Origin: an uncultured Lachnospiraceae bacterium
Lineage (GTDB): Bacteria; Bacillota; Clostridia; Lachnospirales; Lachnospiraceae
Direction: 5' to 3'
DNA: 64,000 bases
Assembly (NCBI GenBank): GCA_910585005.1
Contig: CAJUCN010000014.1
Span: 26,479 to 90,478 of the forward strand
A program made the position numbers and the translations under genes. Below, piece after piece: positions 8,488 through 17,174 of this stretch; positions within the stretch are counted from its first letter, which is position 1, and the number at the start of each line of letters is the position of its first letter. Below the pieces are notes generated by a model, which worked only from the letters and a program-made list of their open reading frames with translations, had not been told where the DNA came from and did no database searches.

Positions 8488-9144
8488 ATGAACCAAAATA
8501 CATTTCATAAACTTTCATATGGGGTTTATGTAGTCAGCGCATGGGATGAGGGACGTCCGACGGGCTGTGTTGCAAACAGCGCTATGCAGATCACGTCTTC
8601 GCCGGCGACCATTGCCGTGAGTATCAATCATAACAATTATACCAATGGCTGTATTGATAAAAACGGGAAATTTGCTATTTCTATTTTGGCAGAGGATACA
8701 GATCCGGCCATCATAGGCACTTTTGGTTTCCATTCAGGCAAAGATATGGACAAGTTTGCACAGGTAAAATATTCTGTAGAGGACTATATGCCAGTCATCG
8801 CGGATTCTTGCGGCTATATTGTATGTCGTGTGATCAATAAGATGGAAACGGCAACCCATACGGTGTTTTTAGGCGAGGTAATGGGGGCGGAAATATTTGG
8901 CAATAGAAATGCCATGACTTACGCTTATTATCATCAGGTGGTCAAGGGAAAAAGCCCGAAAAATGCGCCTACCTATCTTCCGGATGAAAGCGCAGATGGA
9001 TCCCCGGATGGAGAAAAGAAGGAGGGAACCGTCAAAAAGTATAAATGCCAGGTATGCGGATATGTGTATGAGGGAGAAGAACTGCCGGTTGATTTTACAT
9101 GCCCTTTGTGCGGCGTAGGACCGGATAAGTTTATAGAAATTTAA
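8488..9144 (+). CDS. Flavin reductase-rubredoxin fusion (high-molecular-weight rubredoxin)
   Basis: Residues 1-160 form an FMN-binding flavin reductase/flavoredoxin domain (YGVYVVSAWD, GCVANSAMQITSSPA and FGFHSGKDMDKF are its landmarks). After a short acidic linker, residues 184-218 form a rubredoxin with iron ligands C187, C190, C205 and C208. This matches Hrb proteins of acetogenic and related anaerobes, which pass electrons from NAD(P)H to A-type flavoproteins or rubrerythrin and so reduce oxygen and peroxide. The rubrerythrin gene begins 23 bases downstream, and the two very likely form one electron chain in the cytoplasm. Confidence 0.9.
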   Translation: MNQNTFHKLSYGVYVVSAWDEGRPTGCVANSAMQITSSPATIAVSINHNNYTNGCIDKNGKFAISILAEDTDPAIIGTFGFHSGKDMDKFAQVKYSVEDYMPVIADSCGYIVCRVINKMETATHTVFLGEVMGAEIFGNRNAMTYAYYHQVVKGKSPKNAPTYLPDESADGSPDGEKKEGTVKKYKCQVCGYVYEGEELPVDFTCPLCGVGPDKFIEI

Positions 9145-9167
9145 ATTTTCATATTACGGAGGGAAAA

Positions 9168-9704
9168 ATGAATTTAAAAGGAACAAAAACAGAAGCAAAC
9201 TTAATGACAGCATTTGCCGGAGAATCCCAGGCAAGGAACAAGTACACCTATTTTGCGTCAAAGGCGAAAAAGGATGGCTATGTACAGATCGCATCTATCT
9301 TTGAGGAGACAGCTAACAATGAAAAAGAACATGCAAAAATGTGGTATAAGCTGTTGAATGATGGAATTGGTTCTACCGTGGATAACCTGAAAGAAGCGGC
9401 AGAGGGTGAGAATTTTGAGTGGACAGATATGTATGCCACCTTTGCAAAAGAGGCAAGGCAGGAAGGATTTGAGGAGATCGCAAAGCTGTTTGAAGGCGTG
9501 GCGGCAATCGAAAAAGAGCACGAGGAGAGATACCGGAAGCTTCTTGCAAACATAGAAGGCGATCTGGTATTTTCCAAGGATGGAGACGTGGTATGGCAGT
9601 GTGCCAACTGCGGGCATATTTGTGTAGGGAAGAAAGCGCCGGAGGTTTGCCCGGTGTGTGCCCATCCTCAGTCCTATTTCCAGGTAAAGGCTGAAAATTA
9701 TTAA
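9168..9704 (+). CDS. rbr: Rubrerythrin
   Basis: This 178-residue protein reduces hydrogen peroxide to water in anaerobes. The four-helix di-iron domain (residues 1-135) shows two E-x2-H motifs, E52-H55 and E115-H118, with E19 as a further likely ligand. The C-terminal rubredoxin domain carries C145, C148, C161 and C164. It has the classical length and order. Electrons probably come from the Hrb encoded just upstream in the same transcript. The start follows ACGGAGGGAAAA. Confidence 0.96.
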   Translation: MNLKGTKTEANLMTAFAGESQARNKYTYFASKAKKDGYVQIASIFEETANNEKEHAKMWYKLLNDGIGSTVDNLKEAAEGENFEWTDMYATFAKEARQEGFEEIAKLFEGVAAIEKEHEERYRKLLANIEGDLVFSKDGDVVWQCANCGHICVGKKAPEVCPVCAHPQSYFQVKAENY

Positions 9705-9723
9705 TCCATGTAACGTTTAACTG

Positions 9724-9750
9724 AAAGCGCCGCCAAAAGCGGTGCTTTTC
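9724..9750 (+). terminator. Terminator after rubrerythrin
   Basis: AAAGCGCCGC (9724-9733) pairs with GCGGTGCTTT (9739-9748), ten pairs with one G-T, around a five-base loop. The T-run is short. Confidence 0.72.
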
Positions 9751-9774
9751 AATAGATTGGGAAAGTGATATAAT
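9746..9774 (+). promoter_or_regulatory. Promoter of the S1-domain gene
   Basis: A perfect TATAAT (9769-9774) stands 17 bases after a weak TTTTCA (9746-9751) that overlaps the end of the preceding terminator. A ribosome binding site (GAGAAGGAGAAGG) stands directly before the start codon at 9838. Confidence 0.6.
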
Positions 9775-9837
9775 CGTAAAGAAAGCTGTGATCGTCTCAA
9801 ATGGCGTTTTCAGAGAAAAGAGAGAAGGAGAAGGGAA

Positions 9838-10743
9838 ATGGAAGAAACGATGAAGGATTATGAAAAGGAGCTGGAAGCTTCCTTTCGTAAGATCAAGGAA
9901 GGTGATGTGATCTCTGGGACAGTCATTGATGTAAATGAGGAGGAAGTGACACTGGATCTTAAGTATTATACCCAAGGGATTATTAAGGCTGGGGATATGA
10001 GCAGTGACCCCAATTTTTCTATTCTTGCGGATGTTCATGGGGGAGATGTGATCGAAGCCACTGTAGTGCGTATGGATGACGGTCAGGGAAATATATTGCT
10101 TTCTAAGAAGGAAGCTACGGCGGTACTTGCCTGGGATGTGCTTGCCAAGTATATGGAAGAAAAAACCGACATTAGTGTCAAAGTGACCGAAAGCGTAAAT
10201 GCAGGGGTTGTAGCTTATGTGGAAGGCATACGGGGATTTATTCCCGCTTCTCAGCTTTCCCTGTCATATGTGGAAGATACCAGCGGATTTGTGGGAAAGA
10301 AATTGACTGTCAGAGTCATAACTGTAGATAGGGAAAAGGAAAAACTGGTTCTTTCCGCAAAAGAGATTTTAAGGGAGCAGGCAAAGGAAGAGCATGATCA
10401 CAAGGTGGCAATGATCGTGCCCGGCACGGTGTTGGAAGGAACAGTGGAAAGCCTGCAGCCGTATGGAGCGTTTGTGGATTTAAAGGATGGGCTTAGCGGA
10501 CTTGTCCATATTTCCCAGATCAGTCAAAAAAGGATCAAAAAACCCTCCGAGGTTCTTAGCGTAGGCGATAAAGTAAAAGTTAAGGTGCTGAATACCAATG
10601 AAGGGAAGATTTCTCTAAGCATTAAGGCGGCATCGGAAGAACAGGAAGCGGAGGAAGTGGAAAGTCTTGATACCAGACAGTTTTCTTCCAAGGAAAGCGT
10701 AGGAACGAATTTAGGTGACTTGTTTAAGAAGTTGGGATTATAG
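9838..10743 (+). CDS. S1 RNA-binding domain protein (RpsA-like)
   Basis: This 301-residue protein consists of three S1 (OB-fold) domains at about residues 17-90, 100-180 and 190-265, ending in an acidic tail. Domain 3 is the most typical (GTVLEGTVESLQPYGAFVDL and GLVHISQIS). Clostridial proteins of this size are usually annotated as 30S ribosomal protein S1 homologues, but they lack the six domains of the E. coli protein and may help only certain mRNAs or bind RNA in other ways. The HAD phosphatase gene follows after three bases, so they are cotranscribed. Confidence 0.9.
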   Translation: MEETMKDYEKELEASFRKIKEGDVISGTVIDVNEEEVTLDLKYYTQGIIKAGDMSSDPNFSILADVHGGDVIEATVVRMDDGQGNILLSKKEATAVLAWDVLAKYMEEKTDISVKVTESVNAGVVAYVEGIRGFIPASQLSLSYVEDTSGFVGKKLTVRVITVDREKEKLVLSAKEILREQAKEEHDHKVAMIVPGTVLEGTVESLQPYGAFVDLKDGLSGLVHISQISQKRIKKPSEVLSVGDKVKVKVLNTNEGKISLSIKAASEEQEAEEVESLDTRQFSSKESVGTNLGDLFKKLGL

Positions 10744-10746
10744 AAG

Positions 10747-11442
10747 ATGATGTTTCAGTATTGTTTATTTGACCTGGATGGGACACTTACCGATCCGAAG
10801 GAAGGGATTACCAGATCGGTGCAATATGCTTTAAAGTATTTTGGCATTGAAGAGCCGGATCTTGACAAATTGGAACCTTTTATCGGGCCGCCTCTTAAGG
10901 ACAGCTTTATGGAATTTTACGGCTTGTCGGAAGAACAGGCGTTAAAGGCGGTGGAGGTGTACCGGGAGAGATTTGCGCCCATCGGCGTATTGGAGAATAA
11001 GATGATACCGGGAACAGAGCGGATGCTGCGCCATGCCCGGCAAAAAGGGATTCATTTAGCGGTGGCATCCAGCAAGCCGCTTGTTTTTGTGCGCCAAATC
11101 CTACAACATTTTCAGATAGAAGAGTATTTTGAGGTGGTGGTAGGAAGCGAGCTTGACGGAACAAGGGGAAGTAAGGAAGAAGTGGTGGAGGAAGCGCTGC
11201 GCCAACTTGGGATATTGGAAATGAAGATAGCGGACAGGAAGAAGCGTTGTGCCATGATCGGGGACCGGAAGTTTGATATCCACGGCGCAAAGGCTCATGG
11301 GCTTACCGGTATTGGCGTAAGCTTCGGATATGCGGGTGAAGGGGAGTTGAAAGAGGCAGGCGCGGATGGGGTGGCAGATACCATGGAACAACTGGAAAGG
11401 ATGCTGATGGCAGATGGATTTTTGGAAGAGAATGAACTATAA
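10747..11442 (+). CDS. HAD-superfamily hydrolase (phosphoglycolate phosphatase-like)
   Basis: This 231-residue protein has the HAD marks in order: the nucleophile motif DLDGTLTD near residue 10, the Ser motif VASSKP, a conserved Lys region and the metal motif MIGDRKFD. The helical cap lies between motifs I and II, as in Gph/PGMB-type phosphatases. Substrates of such enzymes range from phosphoglycolate to sugar phosphates and nucleotides and cannot be predicted here. Two ATG codons stand in a row at the start; either is possible. Its 3' end overlaps the next gene. Confidence 0.9.
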   Translation: MMFQYCLFDLDGTLTDPKEGITRSVQYALKYFGIEEPDLDKLEPFIGPPLKDSFMEFYGLSEEQALKAVEVYRERFAPIGVLENKMIPGTERMLRHARQKGIHLAVASSKPLVFVRQILQHFQIEEYFEVVVGSELDGTRGSKEEVVEEALRQLGILEMKIADRKKRCAMIGDRKFDIHGAKAHGLTGIGVSFGYAGEGELKEAGADGVADTMEQLERMLMADGFLEENEL

Positions 11443-12352
11443 ATGGGATAAGGACAGCATCAGCACATGGAGTTCTTTACGGAAAACGCTTTATATTTTG
11501 TTTCCCCTGTTGGTTTATTTCCTGGTTCATGATATGGCGGAAATTTTGTTATGGGCGGGCTTAAACCTGTTTATGGAACGCACAGGGGAAGCGGTGGCAG
11601 GCTTTTTCAGGCAGAATGCTTTTTCCGTCAGGGGGATCATTTATGGAATCGCTATTTGTCTGGGAGTGGCGGCAATAGGGCAGGGTGTGCTTGGGGAAAT
11701 TGCTGAGGGTTCTCCATTGCCGCAGGGGGCAAAAGAGCAAAAAAGGGAAAGCAGGCAGCTTTTTCAAACGGAAACCATGCCCCAGGTGACGGGATATTTC
11801 TTTTTGGCGGCATTGGCATTTCTCACTTCTTTGGGGCTGAATCTTTTGTTTAGCGTTAGCGGTTTTACGGGAAGTTCCCAGGCTTTTGAACAGACCGCTC
11901 AGGCGCAATTTGGCGTGGACTTTTGGATAGGGATCATCTTATACGGTCTGCTGTCACCCATTGCAGAGGAGGCGGTTTTCCGGGGGCTTATTTATAACCG
12001 GATGAAGCGGTGTTTCCGATATGAGATCGCCCTGGTGGTGTCATCCCTTTTATTTGGCTGCTATCACGGGAATCTGGTGCAGGCGGTATATGGAACGATA
12101 TTAGGGCTTTTGATGGCCTATATGTATGAGCTGTATGGAAGTTTTGCAGCGCCAGTATTGTTCCATGCAGTTGCCAACGTCAGCATTTATGTGATGGTTG
12201 ATTACCATAGTTTTGAGGGTATGGATAAGCGGGTTGGCATGGCAGCATCAGCGGTATCGTTGGCGGGAGCCGTAGGATGCTTCTTTTATATTAGGAAATG
12301 TGTAAAGGGCAAAATAAGGAGAACGCCGGTACATGATGGAAACACACCGTAA
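11414..12352 (+). CDS. CPBP family intramembrane metalloprotease
   Basis: This membrane protein of up to 312 residues has about seven or eight hydrophobic segments. The glutamate-rich motif E185-E186-x3-R190 (in AEEAVFRG), H218 in FGCYHGN and H251-x3-N in FHAVAN are the CPBP (Abi/CAAX-like) active-site motifs. The family cleaves membrane-embedded substrates and includes bacteriocin self-immunity proteins; the substrate is unknown here. The reading frame overlaps the HAD gene by 29 bases. An alternative start at 11432 would leave an 11-base overlap, and neither has a strong ribosome binding site. Confidence 0.9.
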   Translation: MDFWKRMNYKWDKDSISTWSSLRKTLYILFPLLVYFLVHDMAEILLWAGLNLFMERTGEAVAGFFRQNAFSVRGIIYGIAICLGVAAIGQGVLGEIAEGSPLPQGAKEQKRESRQLFQTETMPQVTGYFFLAALAFLTSLGLNLLFSVSGFTGSSQAFEQTAQAQFGVDFWIGIILYGLLSPIAEEAVFRGLIYNRMKRCFRYEIALVVSSLLFGCYHGNLVQAVYGTILGLLMAYMYELYGSFAAPVLFHAVANVSIYVMVDYHSFEGMDKRVGMAASAVSLAGAVGCFFYIRKCVKGKIRRTPVHDGNTP

Positions 12353-12388
12353 TGACAAAGTATCTGGCAATTCTTAAAAAAGTCGAGG

Positions 12389-12417
12389 TTTACAACCGGG
12401 AAAAATAGGTGTATAGT
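12389..12417 (+). promoter_or_regulatory. Promoter upstream of gltB
   Basis: TTTACA (12389-12394) and TATAGT (12412-12417) are 17 bases apart, five of six matches each to the consensus. The expected transcription start, near 12424, is the first base of the hairpin described next. Confidence 0.7.
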
Positions 12418-12423
12418 AATTGC

Positions 12424-12467
12424 AGACCGCAAGGGAGCGGATGATAAGCTCTCTTTGCGGTCTTTTT
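12424..12467 (+). promoter_or_regulatory. gltB leader: terminator hairpin with alternative hexaloop hairpin
   Basis: AGACCGCAA (12424-12432) pairs perfectly with TTGCGGTCT (12455-12463) and is followed by five T residues, forming an intrinsic terminator at the very 5' end of the expected transcript. The same 5' arm can instead form a small hairpin, CCGC-AAGGGA-GCGG (12427-12440), whose six-base loop has A at position 1 and G at position 4, as in ANTAR-protein target hairpins. The two folds exclude each other, so the leader may be an attenuator. It could also simply terminate the preceding protease gene. Confidence 0.55.
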
Positions 12468-12536
12468 GATGTAAAGCAGAGCGATAGCCCGAAGTGCGTA
12501 GCAATTTTTACTATAAATAACAGGAAGGAGAAATCT

Positions 12537-15500
12537 ATGTTTGACGTGAAAAGAACCCTGCCGGAGGCGCCCCTTTACCGGCCGGAATTTGAACATGATA
12601 ACTGCGGCATTGGAGCTTGTGTAAACATAAAAGGCGTAAAAAGCCGGGAAACGGTAGAAAATGCCCTTAGGATCGTGGAGAATTTAGAGCACCGCGCCGG
12701 TAAGGATGCAGAAGGGGAGACGGGAGACGGCGTAGGGATCTTAACCCAGATTCCACATCAATTTTTTAAGAAGGTAACGGCTTTTCTTGGCATGGAAATA
12801 GGGCAGGAACGGGAATACGGTGTGGGGATGTTCTTTTTCCCGAAGGATGAGCTTCAAAGGAACCAGGCAAAGAAGATGTTTGAGATCATTGTGGAAAAGG
12901 AAGGGCTTGCTTTTCTTGGATGGCGGGAAGTCCCCACCGCGCCTTCCGTGCTTGGCCATAAGGCGGTAGAATGTATGCCCCAGATTATGCAGGCGTTTAT
13001 CAAAAAGCCTGCAGAGGTGAAAAAGGGCGTTGCTTTCGACCGGCTCTTGTATGTGGCGCGGAGGGTTTTTGAGCAGTCTTCCGACAATACTTATGTGGTG
13101 TCACTATCCAGCAGAACCATCGTCTATAAAGGGATGTTTCTGGTAGGCCAGCTTCGCACCTTTTTTCCGGATCTGCAGGATCAGGATTTTACATCCGCCA
13201 TCGCCATGGTTCATTCCCGGTTTTCCACCAATACAAACCCGAGCTGGGAGAGGGCCCATCCCAACCGTTTTATTGTACATAACGGCGAGATCAACACCAT
13301 CCGGGGCAATGCGGATAAGATGCTTGCCCGGGAAGAAAATATGGAATCGGAACATTTGCGCGGACTGCTCCACAAGGTGCTTCCGGTAGTCAATACGGCT
13401 GGGTCGGATTCCGCCATGCTGGATAATACCCTGGAGTTTTTGGTGATGAGCGGGATGGATCTACCCCTTGCGGTGATGATTACCATACCGGAGCCATGGG
13501 AAAATAACCGGACCATATCCCAGCATAAGAAGGACTTTTACCAGTATTATGCCACGATGATGGAGCCTTGGGACGGTCCGGCTTCGATCCTGTTTTGCGA
13601 CGGGGACGTGATGGGCGCGGTGCTTGACCGGAACGGTCTGCGTCCGTCCCGCTATATGATCACCGATGATAACACGCTGATCCTTTCCTCCGAGGTAGGT
13701 GTCCTGGAGATTGACCCTGCCAAAATTCTGGTAAAGGAACGGCTGCGCCCGGGCAAGATGCTGTTGGTGGATACGGTGCAGGGAAGAGTGATCGATGATA
13801 ATGAGTTAAAAGAGTCTTATGCTTCCAGGCAGCCTTATGGGGAGTGGCTGGATCGCAATCTGGTGCAGCTCCATGATCTGAAGATACCCAACGAGAGAGT
13901 GCCGGAATTTACGGATGAGGAGCGGCAAAGGATGCAGAAGGCTTTTGGGTATGCCTATGAGGAGTTGAAGGCCAGTATCCTTCCTATGGCAAAGAACGGT
14001 GGGGAGGCCATTGCAGCTATGGGCGTGGATACGCCGCTGCCGGTTTTAAGCAAAACCTATCATCCCTTGTTTCACTATTTTAAGCAGTTGTTTGCACAGG
14101 TTACGAACCCGCCTATCGACGCCATTCGGGAGGAAGTGGTGACGGCAACCACGGTCTATGTGGGAACGGATGGGAATATCCTGGAAGAGATTCCCAAGAA
14201 CTGCAACGTGCTTCGGGTGAATAACCCGATTTTGACTAACACGGACCTGATGAAGATTAAGAGTATGAAAAAGGATGGCTTTCGGGTGGAAGTCATTCCC
14301 ATTACCTATTATAAAAACACCAGCCTGGAGCGGGCCATTGACCGGCTGTTCGTGGAGGTGGACCGGGCTTACCGGGACGGGGTGAACATCATGATTCTTT
14401 CCGACCGGGGCGTAGATGAAAACCATGTGGCGATTCCGTCCCTTTTGGCAGTATCGGCATTAAACCGGCATTTGGTAGTGACCAAGAAAAAGACGTCCGT
14501 GGCTTTGATTTTAGAATCCGGGGAGCCAAGGGAAGTGCATCATTTTGCGACCCTTCTTGGATACGGCGCCTGTGCCATCAACCCTTACCTTGCACAGGAA
14601 TCCATCCGGCAACTGATTGACAGTCATATGCTGGATAAAGATTATTATGCGGCGGTGGAAGATTACAATCATGCGGTTCTCCATGGAATTGTAAAGATTG
14701 CATCCAAAATGGGGATCAGCACCATCCAGTCCTACGAAGGTTCCCAGATTTTTGAAGCAATCGGCATGGATAAGGAAGTGATCCAAAAATATTTTCCGCA
14801 CACGGTATGCAGGGTGGGCGGTATTACCATCAAAGATATTGAAAGGCAGGTAGACGAACTGCATTCCAAGGCTTTTGACCCGCTTGGTCTAGCCAATGAC
14901 TTGACCTTAGACAGCCTTGGCCATCATAAAATGCGTAGCGGTGCAGATGAGCATCTTTATCATCCGGCTGTCATCCATATGCTGCAGGAATCCACCAGAC
15001 GGGGGGATTATGAGATGTTCAAGCAGTATACCGCATTGGTCAATCACCAGGAATCGGTGAAAAACCTGCGGGGGCTGATGGATTTTCATTACCCGAAAAA
15101 GGGAGTTCCGATTGAGGAAGTGGAGAGTGTGGACTCTATTGTCACCCGGTTTAAAACAGGAGCAATGTCTTACGGCTCTATTTCCAAGGAAGCCCATGAG
15201 ACCCTTGCGATCGCTATGAACCGTCTTCATGGACGATCCAATTCCGGGGAAGGCGGGGAGGAACCTGACAGGTTGACTATAGGGGTCGATGGAGTCAATA
15301 AGTGTTCCGCCATCAAGCAGGTGGCATCAGGACGGTTTGGGGTGACCAGCCGTTATCTGGTCAGCGCGGATGAGATTCAGATCAAAATGGCGCAGGGGGC
15401 AAAACCAGGGGAAGGCGGGCATCTTCCTGGCAAAAAAGTGTATCCGTGGATTGCAAAAACCAGACATTCTACGCCGGGGGTAGGGCTTATCTCCCCGCCG

Positions 15501-17081
15501 CCCCACCACGATATTTATTCCATTGAAGATTTGGCGGAATTGATTTATGACTTAAAAAATGCCAATAAAAGGGCAAGGATCAGCGTTAAGCTGGTTTCTG
15601 AAGCCGGTGTGGGAACGGTGGCTGCCGGTGTGGCAAAGGCTGGGGCACAGGTGATCCTGGTGTCCGGTTATGACGGCGGCACCGGGGCTGCTCCTGGAAA
15701 TTCCATCCACAATGCAGGGCTTCCCTGGGAGCTTGGGCTTGCGGAAACCCACCAGACCCTGATTATGAACGGGCTTCGCAATAAGGTCAGGATCGAGACG
15801 GATGGCAAACTGATGAGCGGACGGGACGTGGCTATCGCGGCGCTGCTTGGAGCGGAGGAATTTGGATTTGCAACAGCTCCCCTTGTGACCATGGGCTGTG
15901 TGATGATGCGTGTCTGTAATCTGGACACCTGCCCGGTAGGCGTTGCCACCCAAAATCCGGAGCTTAGAAAAAATTTTAAAGGGAAACCGGAGTATGTGAT
16001 GAACTTTATGCGTTTTGTTGCTCAGGAACTTCGGGAATATATGGCAAAGCTAGGCGTCCGTAAGGTGGATGAGCTGGTAGGACATACAGAGCTTTTGAAG
16101 GTGAAGGAAAACCTGACGGCATTCCAGAAGCAGGTGGATCTAAGCCTGATCTTGCAAAACCCTTATGCGGGCAGCAAAGAAAAAGTGACCTTTGACCCTA
16201 AGCAGGTCTATGACTTTAAGCTGGAAAATACGATGGACGAAAAAGTGTTATTAAAACAGCTAAACAAAGGGATGCAAAACAGGGCCGGAAGAAGCCTTGA
16301 AGTGGATGTGAAAAATACGGACAGGGCTTTTGGCACGATTTTGGGAAGCGAGATCACCAGGAACATGGGAGAGGAACTGGAGGAAGATACTTACCGGATT
16401 TTGTGCAATGGCGCAGGAGGCCAGAGCTTTGGCGCTTTTATTCCCAAGGGCCTTACCTTAGAGCTGGTGGGGGATTCTAACGATTACTTTGGGAAAGGGC
16501 TTTCCGGCGGGAAACTGGTGGTTTACCCTCCAAAGGGCAGCAGTTTTAAGGCAGAGGACAATGTTATTATCGGCAACGTGGCGCTTTACGGGGCAACCAG
16601 TGGCAAAGCATTTATTGCCGGGGTAGCCGGGGAACGGTTTGGCGTTAGAAACTCCGGCGCCGCAGCGGTAGTGGAGGGCGTAGGCGACCACGGATGCGAA
16701 TACATGACCGGGGGCCGGGTGGTGGTTCTTGGAAGGACCGGAAAAAACTTTGCGGCAGGTATGAGCGGTGGAATTGCCTATGTGCTGGATGAAGAAAACG
16801 ACTTGTATATCCGGTTAAATAAAGAAATGGTATCCTCCTATGAGGTGACTTCCAAATATGACGTAATCGAATTGAAAGAGATGATTAAGGAGCATGTGTC
16901 GCTGACCAACTCCGAAAAGGGAAAACGGATCCTGGATCATTTTAAGGATTACCTGCCTAAATTTAAAAAGATCATCCCTCACGATTATGAAAAGATGCTT
17001 GCGGCGATCGTCCAGATGGAAGAAAAGGGATTGAGTGCGGAGCAGGCACAGATTGAGGCGTTTTATGCCGTCAAACAGTGA
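12537..17081 (+). CDS. gltB: Glutamate synthase (NADPH) large subunit
   Basis: This 1514-residue enzyme transfers the amide nitrogen of glutamine to 2-oxoglutarate, giving two glutamates. The N-terminal class-II amidotransferase domain would start at C23 after removal of a 22-residue propeptide (DNCGIGAC). Then follow the central domain, the FMN-binding synthase domain (GAKPGEGGHLPGKKV), the 3Fe-4S site motif CVMMRVCNLDTCPVG and the C-terminal glucan-like beta-helix domain (GGRVVVLG). The frame is open for 39 codons further upstream, but the ATG at 12537 has AGGAAGGAG before it. It is cotranscribed with gltD, which lies 93 bases downstream. Confidence 0.97.
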   Translation: MFDVKRTLPEAPLYRPEFEHDNCGIGACVNIKGVKSRETVENALRIVENLEHRAGKDAEGETGDGVGILTQIPHQFFKKVTAFLGMEIGQEREYGVGMFFFPKDELQRNQAKKMFEIIVEKEGLAFLGWREVPTAPSVLGHKAVECMPQIMQAFIKKPAEVKKGVAFDRLLYVARRVFEQSSDNTYVVSLSSRTIVYKGMFLVGQLRTFFPDLQDQDFTSAIAMVHSRFSTNTNPSWERAHPNRFIVHNGEINTIRGNADKMLAREENMESEHLRGLLHKVLPVVNTAGSDSAMLDNTLEFLVMSGMDLPLAVMITIPEPWENNRTISQHKKDFYQYYATMMEPWDGPASILFCDGDVMGAVLDRNGLRPSRYMITDDNTLILSSEVGVLEIDPAKILVKERLRPGKMLLVDTVQGRVIDDNELKESYASRQPYGEWLDRNLVQLHDLKIPNERVPEFTDEERQRMQKAFGYAYEELKASILPMAKNGGEAIAAMGVDTPLPVLSKTYHPLFHYFKQLFAQVTNPPIDAIREEVVTATTVYVGTDGNILEEIPKNCNVLRVNNPILTNTDLMKIKSMKKDGFRVEVIPITYYKNTSLERAIDRLFVEVDRAYRDGVNIMILSDRGVDENHVAIPSLLAVSALNRHLVVTKKKTSVALILESGEPREVHHFATLLGYGACAINPYLAQESIRQLIDSHMLDKDYYAAVEDYNHAVLHGIVKIASKMGISTIQSYEGSQIFEAIGMDKEVIQKYFPHTVCRVGGITIKDIERQVDELHSKAFDPLGLANDLTLDSLGHHKMRSGADEHLYHPAVIHMLQESTRRGDYEMFKQYTALVNHQESVKNLRGLMDFHYPKKGVPIEEVESVDSIVTRFKTGAMSYGSISKEAHETLAIAMNRLHGRSNSGEGGEEPDRLTIGVDGVNKCSAIKQVASGRFGVTSRYLVSADEIQIKMAQGAKPGEGGHLPGKKVYPWIAKTRHSTPGVGLISPPPHHDIYSIEDLAELIYDLKNANKRARISVKLVSEAGVGTVAAGVAKAGAQVILVSGYDGGTGAAPGNSIHNAGLPWELGLAETHQTLIMNGLRNKVRIETDGKLMSGRDVAIAALLGAEEFGFATAPLVTMGCVMMRVCNLDTCPVGVATQNPELRKNFKGKPEYVMNFMRFVAQELREYMAKLGVRKVDELVGHTELLKVKENLTAFQKQVDLSLILQNPYAGSKEKVTFDPKQVYDFKLENTMDEKVLLKQLNKGMQNRAGRSLEVDVKNTDRAFGTILGSEITRNMGEELEEDTYRILCNGAGGQSFGAFIPKGLTLELVGDSNDYFGKGLSGGKLVVYPPKGSSFKAEDNVIIGNVALYGATSGKAFIAGVAGERFGVRNSGAAAVVEGVGDHGCEYMTGGRVVVLGRTGKNFAAGMSGGIAYVLDEENDLYIRLNKEMVSSYEVTSKYDVIELKEMIKEHVSLTNSEKGKRILDHFKDYLPKFKKIIPHDYEKMLAAIVQMEEKGLSAEQAQIEAFYAVKQ

Positions 17082-17174
17082 AAGATAACGCTTTGCTTCA
17101 AGAGTTTGTGTCTGCGCTGCATCCACAAACTTCACCCGACGGATCATGAAAAGCAGCGCAGAAATGAGGAGAAA

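Noticed and set aside
8262..8510. Open frame of 82 codons before hrb on the plus strand
   Set aside because: It covers the hrb promoter and ribosome binding site, has no own ribosome binding site and no recognisable composition; the start lies inside the ABC-F gene end.
9373..10038. Long minus-strand open frame of 221 codons across rbr and the S1-domain gene
   Set aside because: It is an antisense shadow of two well-supported genes and its translation is of low complexity, with no family resemblance.
12420..12536. Longer gltB start at 12420
   Set aside because: It lacks a ribosome binding site, covers the leader hairpin, and would hide the Cys nucleophile far behind a 61-residue propeptide, while the ATG at 12537 has AGGAAGGAG.
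14046..14426. Several minus-strand open frames within gltB
   Set aside because: They are antisense to a conserved, clearly translated gene.
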